This document shows, one piece after another, positions 1-7,532 of a stretch of 64,000 bases of DNA. Origin of the DNA: Desulfobacteraceae bacterium (GTDB lineage: Bacteria; Desulfobacterota; Desulfobacteria; Desulfobacterales; RPRI01). Each line of letters begins with the position of its first letter. Position 1 is the first letter of the stretch. The translations under genes were made by a program, and so were the position numbers. The DNA is taken from contig JAABQB010000004.1 of assembly GCA_011391695.1 (NCBI GenBank), positions 18,483 through 82,482 of the forward strand, given 5' to 3'. The notes beneath the pieces were generated by a model, which had not been told where the DNA came from, ran no database searches, and worked only from the letters and a program-made list of their open reading frames with translations.

Positions 1-1473
1 TAGGGCTGAAAGCAGTACTGATAATAAAAAACTTCCTGAAAAAGTGGTCGTATCAAAACCATTCAAAAACATTCTTTTAAACCACTCAAGCAGAATACCC
101 ATTACTGCACTCAACAAAGTTATCTTTGTAAAAAATAGATATACGGCACGGCTTTTTATATTGCGGCTTTTTTTGTTCCAGAGAGCATAAAGTAAAAACA
201 CCTGTAAAAACGCGGAAAGTGAAATCGCAAGGGCAATCCCGCCTGCGCCCATCACATTCATGCAATAGTAGTAAAGAGGTATGCTGAAAATAACCGCAAG
301 AGTTCCAAAACCCGCCGGGAAAAGAGTGTTCTGCATGGCATAAAACCCCCTTACTACAACTGTTTGCGCAGCAAAGGCAAATGTTCCTGCAAGGAGAAAA
401 ACCAGCAGGCCTGAAGTAAATTCTGTGGCAGCAGCATCAAATCTTCCCCTCTGGAATAAAATTAAAACTATTTCATGCCTGAGCACCATGGCAAGAACGG
501 AAAACGGGACAACAAGAGAAAGAGCTCTTAACGTATCATTCAGCAGCTTGTTCATTTCTTCAATTTTATTTTCAGCCACAAGGCGGGCCATAAATGGATA
601 GGTGGCCATTCCGACAGCCTGGCCGAATAAACCAACCATAATAAACATTATCCTGAGTCCATAGTTAAGAGCTGCAATACTTCCATGAGGTAAAAAACTT
701 CCGAAGAATTTCAAAAAAAACTCGGTTGAAAACGTCATTGTAAGCCCGAACATGAGCGGCAATGTCAAATAAACATATTTTCTTAAATCAGGATGCATAA
801 AATTAAAGCTTATTTGAAATTTCATTCCCGCCTTTTTTGCACCCCAGTACTGGAGGAGAAAACTGCCGGTAAAGGCTCCTCCCAGAACACCCCATGAAAA
901 GCCCTCCATACCAAAGCGTGAACCAAGCAGCATGCCTCCCGAAATAATACCGATATTGTATAACAGAGGGGCCAGAGCGGGTATTGCAAATCTCTCCTTT
1001 GAAAACTGGACCGCCATCAACAGTCCGCCTAAAAAAAAGAAAAACTGGGCTGGAAGAATTATCCTTGTCATACGAACAGCTTTTGAAAAAATCTGCGGAT
1101 CACTCAATCCCGGGGCAATCAGGGAAACAAGTTGAGGCGCCAAAATCATTGCGATAAGTATCAAAAAGAGCAGCCCGGCCCCGAAACATGTCATTATTAA
1201 TGAAAAAACACGCCACCCTTCATCTTCATTGTTATTTGCAAGATAATTTGAAAAGATAGGAATAAACGTAATTGAGAGAAAACCACTTGCAGCAATATGG
1301 TTCAGTATTTCAGGAAGAACAAATGCGATCTGGTAAGCGTCAACATCTCCGCCTGCACCTCCGGCATATGCGATGGCCATTTCCCTGAAAAGGCCTATCA
1401 CGCGGCTGAAAAAGACAGATGCCATCATAATAGCAGAAGCAATTCCGATTTTTTTATATAAGGCAGGAGACAT
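1..1473 (-). CDS. murJ: Lipid II flippase MurJ (MviN family), 3' end beyond window
   Basis: Reading leftward from the ATG at 1473, all 491 codons down to position 1 are open, and the frame continues off the window. The product begins MSPALYKKIGIASAIMMASV and soon shows the conserved RVIGLFREMAIAYAGG stretch of MurJ/MviN, where an Arg and charged residues in the first helices line the central cavity. It is hydrophobic throughout, as expected of a 14-helix inner-membrane flippase that moves lipid II to the outer leaflet for peptidoglycan synthesis. Family members are roughly 510-530 residues, so only a short C-terminal piece should be missing. It is divergent from the 1675 gene. No clear Shine-Dalgarno precedes the ATG, but the family N-terminus starts here. 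Confidence 0.9.
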   Translation of the reverse strand, partial: MSPALYKKIGIASAIMMASVFFSRVIGLFREMAIAYAGGAGGDVDAYQIAFVLPEILNHIAASGFLSITFIPIFSNYLANNNEDEGWRVFSLIMTCFGAGLLFLILIAMILAPQLVSLIAPGLSDPQIFSKAVRMTRIILPAQFFFFLGGLLMAVQFSKERFAIPALAPLLYNIGIISGGMLLGSRFGMEGFSWGVLGGAFTGSFLLQYWGAKKAGMKFQISFNFMHPDLRKYVYLTLPLMFGLTMTFSTEFFLKFFGSFLPHGSIAALNYGLRIMFIMVGLFGQAVGMATYPFMARLVAENKIEEMNKLLNDTLRALSLVVPFSVLAMVLRHEIVLILFQRGRFDAAATEFTSGLLVFLLAGTFAFAAQTVVVRGFYAMQNTLFPAGFGTLAVIFSIPLYYYCMNVMGAGGIALAISLSAFLQVFLLYALWNKKSRNIKSRAVYLFFTKITLLSAVMGILLEWFKRMFLNGFDTTTFSGSFLLSVLLSAL

Positions 1474-1674
1474 AATTTAATTTGTAATGAGCCCGGATTT
1501 AAATCAATATAACAACTCAACAGGTTATATGCTTAATATTCATTATCACAAAAAATCTGAAAAGCACATGATATTGTTTTCAGTATTGTTTCGAAATTCA
1601 ACTTGCAACTGAAATAGAATTATCGTATATCCATGTCAGATTATTTATTCATTTTGCATAGGGAGGGCCGGATT

Positions 1675-2070
1675 TTGGACGCAATGCTCATCACATCTTT
1701 TATCCTGGTAGTCTTGACCTTTCTTGCTACTATTTTCTTTCTGATATACTCTTTTATTCAGATAAAAAGAGCGGCTGATGCCGTAACCGTATTTCTTGCC
1801 GCAACAGAATTGAAAATCAATCCGGTACTCAAGGAGGCCGAAGAAACATTAAAAAGCATCAGAACTGTAAGCGATGATGTAGGCTCTGTCACATCCAGTG
1901 TCAAAGATATATCCGGAACCGTTTCTGAACTGGCATTTAAAATTAAGACATTCGGGCTTTTAACAGATGAAATACAAAACCAGCTTTCTGTCAGGATATT
2001 GGCCCTTAAGGCAGGAATTAAAGCCGCAACAGGTGTGTTATTAAAGCAGGAAAAGAAAGGAGAACTGTAA
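1675..2070 (+). CDS. Small membrane-anchored DUF948-like protein
   Basis: The product has about 131 residues: one N-terminal membrane helix (LITSFILVVLTFLATIFFLI), then an amphipathic, probably coiled-coil region rich in Val, Ser, Thr and Lys. This is the architecture of DUF948 and methyl-accepting-like small proteins. The ATG at 1633 lacks a ribosome binding site. GGGAGGG at about 1661-1667 is correctly spaced for the in-frame TTG at 1675, which I chose. It is followed after 1 bp by a YtxH gene, a pairing seen in many bacteria where both are annotated as general stress or envelope proteins. The biochemical role is unknown. The start is inference; the family call is from topology and neighbour. 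Confidence 0.65.
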   Translation: MDAMLITSFILVVLTFLATIFFLIYSFIQIKRAADAVTVFLAATELKINPVLKEAEETLKSIRTVSDDVGSVTSSVKDISGTVSELAFKIKTFGLLTDEIQNQLSVRILALKAGIKAATGVLLKQEKKGEL

Positions 2071-2071
2071 C

Positions 2072-2341
2072 ATGGAAGAAAAAGATTATAGCATAGGATC
2101 GTTAGTCGCCTCATTTCTTTTGGGAGGCATAGTCGGTGCAGGAATCGCGATTTTGCTTGCACCTCAGTCCGGACGCGAAACAAGAGAAAAAATTAAGGAA
2201 TATGCTGAAAGCGTGAAGGAAAAAGCTGCTGAATCCGTTCAGAAAGCAAAAAGTGTATTCGAAGATAAGAAATCTGTGCTTACAGCTGCTGTCGAAGCAG
2301 GTAAAGAAGCCTATAAGAAGGAAGCAAACAAACAATCATAA
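2072..2341 (+). CDS. YtxH domain-containing protein
   Basis: The 89-residue product has an N-terminal glycine-rich membrane helix (GSLVASFLLGGIVGAGIAIL) followed by LLAPQSGRETREKIKE, the signature of the YtxH/gas-vesicle-like stress family. A long Lys/Glu/Ala-rich helix that is probably a coiled coil follows. GGAG just upstream gives a good ribosome binding site, and the gene sits 1 bp behind the DUF948-like gene, so the two are almost certainly co-transcribed. The family is linked to general stress in Bacillus, but no molecular function is established. The membrane-proximal location is inferred from the single helix. Confidence 0.85.
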   Translation: MEEKDYSIGSLVASFLLGGIVGAGIAILLAPQSGRETREKIKEYAESVKEKAAESVQKAKSVFEDKKSVLTAAVEAGKEAYKKEANKQS

Positions 2342-2363
2342 AACGGATGTTTTCCTTGCCGCA

Positions 2364-2384
2364 CGGGGATGCCCCGCTCTTTTT
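2364..2384 (+). terminator. Probable terminator after the ytxH gene
   Basis: CGGGG (2364-2368) and CCCCG (2372-2376) form a short GC stem with a 3-base loop, followed by CTCTTTTT. A second hairpin, GGGTG-GAG-CACCC, lies directly downstream (about 2385-2397). Together they could end transcription of the DUF948/YtxH pair before the convergent DUF3795 gene. The first stem is only 5 bp, so confidence is moderate. Confidence 0.4.
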
Positions 2385-2454
2385 GGGTGGAGCACCCCTG
2401 CGGACTTTCCCTATAATATCAGCAAAACAGACTGCATCTGCAGGTTATCTTTCA

Positions 2455-2928
2455 TCAATCAAGATCAACGGCGGTACCGCATTTATTGCACCGCCTTGCC
2501 CCTCTGAAGATTTTATTTCTACAAGCAGGACAGTAATATCGGGCATCTTCATCCTCTATCCATTTCTCTGTGCCATGCTCACGCCAATATGGAACTGCCC
2601 TTAAAATAACTTTTTTTCCAACGGGCATCGGGAAATTATTAATATGTTCGCAGGGGAAACTTTCGCATTCGTTACATCCTGCAAATCCCTTTTTACTGGT
2701 GCAGTCCTTGATTGAGCACACTCCGCAAAATACAGATACTCTGCCTGACAGGCAACCGTCGCACAGCAAATCCGCAGTAGTCAGATGCTCAATGCCCGGA
2801 ATGTTTGTTTTATATACACTTAAAAGCTTTTCCAGAAACTTCTGGTTGTTGTCTTTTGTAGCATAATATACACCGCATACACCGCAATACAGCCCGCACG
2901 GAGCAATAAGTTCTTGATTTATTTCCAT
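2455..2928 (-). CDS. Cysteine-rich DUF3795 family protein
   Basis: The product has about 157 residues. It starts with the motif LIAPCGLYCGVCGVY typical of DUF3795, followed by CDGC, CGVC-x4-C, CNEC-x3-PC, and a C-terminal zinc-ribbon-like CPACRNKIFRGARRCNKC. At least a dozen Cys residues suggest metal binding, with two or three Zn or Fe-S sites. Function is unknown; such proteins are common in anaerobes. A GTG at 2934 is possible, but AAGAGG lies 5 bases before the ATG at 2928, which I prefer. The C-terminal CxxC...CxxC ribbon is an addition to the basic DUF3795 core. It lies downstream of the DUF3617 gene on the same strand, with a hairpin (CCATTTGA/TCAAATGG, 2963-2987) between them. Confidence 0.75.
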   Translation of the reverse strand: MEINQELIAPCGLYCGVCGVYYATKDNNQKFLEKLLSVYKTNIPGIEHLTTADLLCDGCLSGRVSVFCGVCSIKDCTSKKGFAGCNECESFPCEHINNFPMPVGKKVILRAVPYWREHGTEKWIEDEDARYYCPACRNKIFRGARRCNKCGTAVDLD

Positions 2929-3014
2929 ATACACCTCTTCTTTTGATACTTTTGATAGGATTCCATTTGAGCCTGTCTGTCAAATGGATATTCCTTTATA
3001 TGGCTACTATACAA

Positions 3015-3446
3015 CTACTTGCAATTTCCCATCCACTTCCCGGTCATATTGCTGGTCATTTTGCCCTCACCTCCACCCTGATCAGGAAAGGTCATGTCCA
3101 TAACACCTTCGTATGTGTTCCCTTTATACGTTATTTTGCCCGCGCCCTTCATTATGCCATCTTTACTTTTGCATTTTATTGACCAGGATACCGTATTTCC
3201 GCTTACATTAACTGACATCTTCTCACATTCCTGACCCGGTTCCTCCTTTTTTGGTACAAAGTCGTTTTTGGTAAGACACTGCGTATATTTTACAGGAGGC
3301 ATCGCCATTGACATTCCGGGCATTTCCATTTTTGAAGTCATGGTTATCTCCCACAGGCCTTCCTTCATGTCAGGTGCTGCCGCTGCTAAAGACGCCCACA
3401 TAAACAATAAAGCAACCATTAAAAATACAATGACTTTCCTGTTCAT
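3015..3446 (-). CDS. Exported DUF3617 domain protein
   Basis: The 143-residue product has a clear Sec signal peptide (residues 1 to about 24; hydrophobic core VIVFLMVALLFMWASLAAAA). The mature domain opens with DMKEGLWEITMTSKMEMPGM and contains the spaced Cys residues and the KGNTYEGVMDM strand typical of DUF3617, a small periplasmic family. The Met-rich patch (MEMPGMSMAMPP) is common in the family and could bind a soft metal, but that is inference. It is a single gene with an SD-like AAGGAGAAATAA before the ATG. No function is established. Confidence 0.8.
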   Translation of the reverse strand: MNRKVIVFLMVALLFMWASLAAAAPDMKEGLWEITMTSKMEMPGMSMAMPPVKYTQCLTKNDFVPKKEEPGQECEKMSVNVSGNTVSWSIKCKSKDGIMKGAGKITYKGNTYEGVMDMTFPDQGGGEGKMTSNMTGKWMGNCK

Positions 3447-3549
3447 TTATTTCTCCTTGTAAATAGTTGTTTGAAACTAAACAGCGAGCACATTCTCTGC
3501 TGCTTTTCTTAATCCTTTTGCCGCAAAGTCCTTATGAAGAACATGTCTT

Positions 3550-3741
3550 TCAAGGAATATGCTTTACTCTCCCGACTTCCCCGCTTTCCAGGCGCACTTT
3601 GATTCCATGAGGATGCGTGGGAGAGTTAGTTAAAATCTCTTTTACAATTCCTTCTGTCAGTATTCCCGTACGTTGATTCTTCTTCAGCACTATAGAAACC
3701 CTGGTTCCTGGCGTTATAACAGACCTGATTTTTCCATCCAT
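3550..3741 (-). CDS. YwbE family protein (DUF2196)
   Basis: The product is a 63-residue basic protein matching the YwbE pattern from end to end: MDGKIRSVITPGTRVSIVLK, then QRTG, then VKEILTNSPTHPHGIKVRL and GEVGRVKHI. CAGGAG is well spaced for the ATG at 3741. An upstream in-frame ATG at 3789 would add 16 residues not found in the family, so I did not use it. The fold is probably a small beta-barrel of KOW/SH3 type. Its function is unknown, although it is highly conserved across bacteria. Confidence 0.85.
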   Translation of the reverse strand: MDGKIRSVITPGTRVSIVLKKNQRTGILTEGIVKEILTNSPTHPHGIKVRLESGEVGRVKHIP

Positions 3742-4015
3742 AACATATTCTCCTGTCAAATATTGACGGAAACGTAAAAAACCCATCAACAGACAGGGAG
3801 TGTTTTTAGTCCCAGCACCAGTTGATGGCGGAATCGCTTGGATTGGTAATTATCATTTTATTAATCGGTTGTCCAGTTGATCAGCAATAAACAAGTGATG
3901 GTATAATACTATCGATTTGCTACTTATATTCCCATGATTTTATTGAAAGTAAATACAATCCGGAAGATAATTCCGGGACATATTATAATATCCTAAAATA
4001 TTTTAATAATTTATG
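3742..4015. other. A+T-rich intergenic stretch between ywbE and the csp promoter
   Basis: No coding potential was found. It contains a perfect small hairpin (CCGGAA-GATAA-TTCCGG, 3960-3976) and a TATAAT at 3902-3907, whose nearest -35 candidate (TTGATC at 3877) is 19 bp away and so suboptimal. These may be upstream control elements of the cold-shock gene, but nothing here is decisive. Confidence 0.3.
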
Positions 4016-4044
4016 TTGACATTCATACCGGCGCCATATAGAGT
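4016..4044 (+). promoter_or_regulatory. Sigma-70-type promoter of the cold-shock gene with long leader
   Basis: TTGACA at 4016-4021, a 17-bp spacer, then TAGAGT at 4039-4044 (four of six -10 matches). Transcription from about 4051 would give a leader of roughly 120 nt before the csp ATG at 4173. Long 5' leaders are a hallmark of cspA-type mRNAs, where they act as thermosensors. No E. coli cold box is recognisable by eye. Confidence 0.45.
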
Positions 4045-4172
4045 GCGGCAAATCAGTAAAGATTTGCAAAGTATTGCAAATCGGTTTCGAGCAGAAGGAT
4101 TGTTCCATGTTGTCAAAGTGACGACCTGAAGTCAGAGACCTTGATGGTATCTTATGAAAGGAGGAAAACACT

Positions 4173-4373
4173 ATGGCAAATGGAACTGTAAAATGGTTTA
4201 ATGACAGTAAAGGTTTTGGCTTCATTGAGCAGGAAAATGGCAAGGATGTGTTCGTTCATCATTCAGCTATTAATTCGACCGGATTTAAATCGCTTTCTGA
4301 AGGTGACCGTGTAACATTCGATGTAGTTGATGGCCCCAAAGGCCCCGGCGCAGCTAATGTAACAAAAGTCTAA
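4173..4373 (+). CDS. Cold-shock protein, CspA family
   Basis: The 66-residue product is a complete cold-shock domain. It has the RNP1 motif KGFGFIEQ and the RNP2 motif VFVHHSAI, and ends [10 protein letters not shown] as usual for CspA/CspC/CspE. It is a five-stranded OB-fold RNA/ssDNA chaperone that melts mRNA structure. AAAGGAGG lies 9 bases before the ATG. The gene is a single transcription unit with its own promoter upstream and a strong terminator downstream. The exact paralogue cannot be decided from sequence alone. Confidence 0.97.
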   Translation: MANGTVKWFNDSKGFGFIEQENGKDVFVHHSAINSTGFKSLSEGDRVTFDVVDGPKGPGAANVTKV

Positions 4374-4397
4374 TTAAACGATTATAGATCAAAAATT

Positions 4398-4433
4398 AAA
4401 GGCATTCAGGCGTTAGGCATGAATGCCTTTTTT
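4398..4433 (+). terminator. Intrinsic terminator of the csp gene
   Basis: AAAGGCATTC (4398-4407) pairs perfectly with GAATGCCTTT (4421-4430) over 10 bp, with a 13-base loop and TTTTTT at 4428-4433. The stem is flanked by A and T runs, so it may also work leftward for the alkyl-sulfatase-like gene, whose stop codon is at 4437. Confidence 0.85.
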
Positions 4434-4436
4434 ATT

Positions 4437-6164
4437 TCAATCACTAAAGAGGCCGAGGAAATTAACCATATTAATTATTCCTCCCTCTATCTTTACGTCA
4501 CCTTTTGCCAGTGCCACGGCAGGGTTGGCAAGCCTGGTCGCAATCTCTTTCCATATATGGGAATTAACCGTCACTGTTATGTCCGCTTTTTCCGGAAAAC
4601 GTGGCTCGACTATCGCGACTCCACAACGGACGTGTACAGTAAATGCTTCTTTTGTATCCGGAAAATAAAAGCCGGCAACTTTATCGATGTCGACACTTTT
4701 TTCAGGATTGAGTTTTACACTCATGCCCGCAAAGATAGCCGCAAGCGGGATTCTGTGGGCCAGATCCGCATCGATTTTAGCCTGTGTCAGTTTTAACCTT
4801 CCCTCGGCCTCATGTGCCTGCGAGAAGTAATAATTCCGGGCATTTGCATTGCCCTGCTGTAATGCAAGCGCACGAAGGGACAAAGCCTTTAATTCAAGTG
4901 CTTCGCTCATATCCGGAGTTATCTGAAGCAGTTTGTCCGTTAGCTCTAAAACCCACTGGTGGTCTTGCTCTGCACTGGCTTTTCTTGCATGCTCAAGGAG
5001 CTCTTTATTGCCTCCCGCAAGCTTTGCAAACCTTTCTGCACGCTCTTTTAATGTAAGTGGATTTAGATCTGTTGAATTCCCGCTGAACCATCCGAGGTAC
5101 CCGTTATAGATATTTCTAACCGACCAGGCGACAGTTCCATAATATTCGCGAAGATATGGTTTTTCCGCCAGATGCCGTGGCAATTTCACTGTTTCCGCAA
5201 GTTCATCCGGAGTAAGCCCTCTGTTTATGCCCCTTATTGTCTGGTCGTGTACAAATTGTATAGCATCCCTGTAGTCAGTAAGTATTGTGTCTATTGTGTT
5301 TAATCCTGTGATTGGTCTCGAATGGCAAGGTACGAGATACTCCGCCTTCAGCAGTAGCATTTTATCAAGGCTCCGAACCCACGCAAGCACATCCCTGTAG
5401 CTTGTTCCGCGTATTGTGTAGAGATTCGGAAAGGACTTGTAATAATCATCCGCTGCAATGAGAACCTTTTTATCCGGCATCCAAACTACAATCTGGTCAT
5501 CTGTTTCGCCCGGCGCATGAATGAGCTCAAGATTTATGCCTGCTATGCTGACTTTCAGGGTTTCACCTGAAAAAGTCTTATTCGGCCTTACGTATGACAT
5601 TGTTGTTTTATCATTAAACTTCAGAAAAGGTCCGATTCCACAGTTTTCAAGTTCGTCGTTTTTCAAAAAAGTGCCGAACATGCGCATAGCCCGTTTATAA
5701 GTTATTTCCTGCGTAATTGCAGTGACTCGATCAAGTTCATCTAATGTTTTCTTATGGGAATAAACATCGATGTTTTTATTTTCTGTAAAAACCCCGGCTC
5801 CAAAGACATGATCGGCATGATAATGGGTATAAATAATTGCTTTTACAGGTTTTAATGTTATATTATCAAACGCTTTCTTTACGGGTATGGCCGCTTCAAC
5901 ACTCTCCATTACATCAACTATAACGACACCGTCCTGCCCTTCAAGCAGAATTGAGTTGGCAAGCCCGTAGCCGATTGCCACATACACGCCATCCGTTACT
6001 TTAATGATTTCCTGCTTAAATTCGGCCGTATGCCCTGTAAGCTCCTTGTTATCAACTTTGGCGGCAGTAACTGTTTTTTTCCACGAACAACCGGACACTG
6101 TTAATACACAAGCTGCAACATATATTATAAACAACGCTGTTTTTCTTCCCATGTTTGTTTTCAT
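4437..6164 (-). CDS. Alkyl-sulfatase-like MBL-fold lipoprotein
   Basis: The product has about 575 residues. An N-terminal lipoprotein signal ends in the lipobox VSGC (Cys about 26). The metallo-beta-lactamase domain carries THYHADHVFGAG (two-metal site) and a later HAPGETDDQ. A helical dimerisation region follows (ELAETVKLPRHLAEKPYLRE), then a C-terminal SCP2-like domain (ADITVTVNSHIWKEIATRL). This order matches the SdsA1/YjcS alkyl sulfatases, which hydrolyse primary or secondary alkyl sulfates. SdsA1 is about 650 residues, so this one is somewhat shorter. It appears to be a lipid-anchored exported form. Start: the ATG at 6164, preceded by GGGGACC, puts the signal peptide at the terminus; the ATG at 6194 would overlap the upstream gene. 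The substrate is uncertain. Confidence 0.8.
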   Translation of the reverse strand: MKTNMGRKTALFIIYVAACVLTVSGCSWKKTVTAAKVDNKELTGHTAEFKQEIIKVTDGVYVAIGYGLANSILLEGQDGVVIVDVMESVEAAIPVKKAFDNITLKPVKAIIYTHYHADHVFGAGVFTENKNIDVYSHKKTLDELDRVTAITQEITYKRAMRMFGTFLKNDELENCGIGPFLKFNDKTTMSYVRPNKTFSGETLKVSIAGINLELIHAPGETDDQIVVWMPDKKVLIAADDYYKSFPNLYTIRGTSYRDVLAWVRSLDKMLLLKAEYLVPCHSRPITGLNTIDTILTDYRDAIQFVHDQTIRGINRGLTPDELAETVKLPRHLAEKPYLREYYGTVAWSVRNIYNGYLGWFSGNSTDLNPLTLKERAERFAKLAGGNKELLEHARKASAEQDHQWVLELTDKLLQITPDMSEALELKALSLRALALQQGNANARNYYFSQAHEAEGRLKLTQAKIDADLAHRIPLAAIFAGMSVKLNPEKSVDIDKVAGFYFPDTKEAFTVHVRCGVAIVEPRFPEKADITVTVNSHIWKEIATRLANPAVALAKGDVKIEGGIINMVNFLGLFSD

Positions 6165-6178
6165 TTGAGGGTCCCCGT

Positions 6179-7018
6179 TCAATTTGAACCGCAATAATTT
6201 TCCGCAATTTCAATATAATGCAATGCTTCCTCAATCCGCCCTCTTTTCCGACAGCCGTCTGAATAAACACGGCATTTTTCTTTTAAAACCTTTATCGCAA
6301 GTTTTTTCTGATTTTCAGATAAGAGGCTTTTTTCAATTAGCTTTATAATTGACTGAATTCTATATTTATCAAGGGAATGCATTCCGGATAGCTGGTCTTC
6401 ATGTCCGCCCCTTTTTACAGTCAGAGGCGTATTAATAAGGTATATCGGATGCCGGCAGTTTACCCGGAGCCACATGTCATAATCTTCACAGGCAGGAAGC
6501 TTTTCATCGAAAAGACCGACAATATCGAAAAGGTTCCTTTTCACCATAACCGCAGACGGGCTTACCATGCAAAGTTCAAGTGATTTTTCAAAAAAGAATT
6601 CCGATATCTTTTTATGCCTTTTCCCGGGATTAACCCTCTTTCCGTTTTTCAGCCATATTTCTTCTGTCTGACATATAAGTGCGCCTGGATTATTTTCAAA
6701 AAATGCAAGCTGGATTGATAATTTTCCCGGAAGCCACAGGTCGTCCGAATCAAGAAAAGCAATAAAATTTCCGGATGACGAGGTAATGCCTTTATTCCTT
6801 GCGGAGCTAACACCTTTATTTTTCTGTCTTATAACCTTGATTCTGTTCCCGTAAGAATACAAGATGTCCGAAGTATTATCTTCAGAGCCGTCATCTACCA
6901 CGATCAGTTCAAAATTGTAAAATTCCTGGGAAAGGACTGAATCCACTGCCTCTTTTAGTATCCATCCCCTGTTATATGAGGGAATAATCACGCTGACTGT
7001 CGGTTTCTTTGATCTCAT
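6179..7018 (-). CDS. Family 2 glycosyltransferase
   Basis: The product has about 279 residues with a classic GT-A fold. It opens PTVSVIIPSYNRGWILKEAV, then ELIVVDDGSEDNT (nucleotide binding), SSARNKGI and FLDSDDLWLPGKL (DxD-type metal site), then FDEKLPACEDYDMWLR (catalytic acid ED). The family transfers an activated sugar, probably to a cell-surface polysaccharide or lipid. The acceptor cannot be predicted. No transmembrane helix is visible, so it is probably cytoplasmic or peripheral. The in-frame ATG at 7063 lies inside a 7-bp tandem array, so I chose the ATG at 7018, directly before the conserved first strand. It lies 15 bp upstream of the alkyl-sulfatase-like gene on the same strand, probably co-transcribed. 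Confidence 0.88.
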   Translation of the reverse strand: MRSKKPTVSVIIPSYNRGWILKEAVDSVLSQEFYNFELIVVDDGSEDNTSDILYSYGNRIKVIRQKNKGVSSARNKGITSSSGNFIAFLDSDDLWLPGKLSIQLAFFENNPGALICQTEEIWLKNGKRVNPGKRHKKISEFFFEKSLELCMVSPSAVMVKRNLFDIVGLFDEKLPACEDYDMWLRVNCRHPIYLINTPLTVKRGGHEDQLSGMHSLDKYRIQSIIKLIEKSLLSENQKKLAIKVLKEKCRVYSDGCRKRGRIEEALHYIEIAENYCGSN

Positions 7019-7035
7019 ATTATTAATACTTTGGT

Positions 7036-7092
7036 CTCTGGTCCGTACTTCGTGGTTCGTCACTCGTTGTTCGATTCACGATTAACGATTCA
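7036..7092. repeat. Heptad tandem array with CG every 7 bp (copy 1)
   Basis: CG dinucleotides occur at 7044, 7051, 7058, 7065, 7072, 7079 and 7086, an exact 7-bp period over seven units. The other positions vary (TTCGTGG, TTCGTCA, CTCGTTG, TTCGATT, CACGATT, AACGATT). Similar arrays occur at 32750 and 61576. It overlaps the possible N-terminal extension of the glycosyltransferase, which argues for the shorter start. Confidence 0.85.
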
Positions 7093-7221
7093 CTATAATA
7101 ACAAAGAATAAAATGCAATCGTAGCTCCAGAAAACGGATTTGTTTGATATGATGAAAAAATGTTGTCACATTGATATTGTTTTGATACAAGCTTTATAGT
7201 TAAATTGTGGCTATATTATAA

Positions 7222-7494
7222 ATGATGGACTCGTAAGTCCATCATCAGGCCGAGGGCGAGTAAGCCCCGGCCTGGGGTGTGGGTGGAACCGCTTGAATTT
7301 ACTTCAAGCGGCGGAAGAGAGTAATCCCTTTCCCGCCAAGTAAAAAGTCATTTTCTGACTTACAACGAAGTCAATTTTTAGACCAGGCGTAATTATCTAA
7401 TATTCTTTTAATAATGTTAATTATACCTGGTTTTGACTTCGTTGCCTATAGGATGCCGTTCGCGGCATAAAATTGCTTTTTACGAAAGTATCAA
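7222..7494. repeat. Hairpin-rich MITE-like intergenic element
   Basis: No gene lies between 7093 and 7532. Six inverted repeats follow each other: ATGATGGACT/AGTCCATCAT (7222-7245), CAGGCCG-A-GGGC/GCCC-CGGCCTG (7246-7274), CCGCTTGAA/TTCAAGCGG (7289-7311), an imperfect GGCGG/CCGCC (about 7310-7337), AAGTCA/TGACTT (7345-7361), and a long one, AACGAAGTCAA/TTGACTTCGTT (7364-7443), enclosing CCAGG/CCTGG and TAATTA/TAATTA. The right end, GCTTTTTACGAAAGTATCAA (7475-7494), resembles the terminus of the element at 40068-40223, so this may be a larger relative of that MITE family. Confidence 0.65.
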
Positions 7495-7532
7495 TAAATG
7501 ACATAGGATGAAAAATATAAAGGTGAGGACAG

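Noticed and set aside
3477..3556. A 25-codon leftward open frame tail after ywbE (encoding HKDFAAKGLRKAAENVLAV).
   Set aside because: It lies in a different frame from ywbE, whose own end matches the family, and has no start or SD. It may be a remnant but cannot be assigned.
7036..7092. Tandem arrays considered as CRISPR repeats.
   Set aside because: Units are 7-8 bp without spacers, and no cas genes are in the window.
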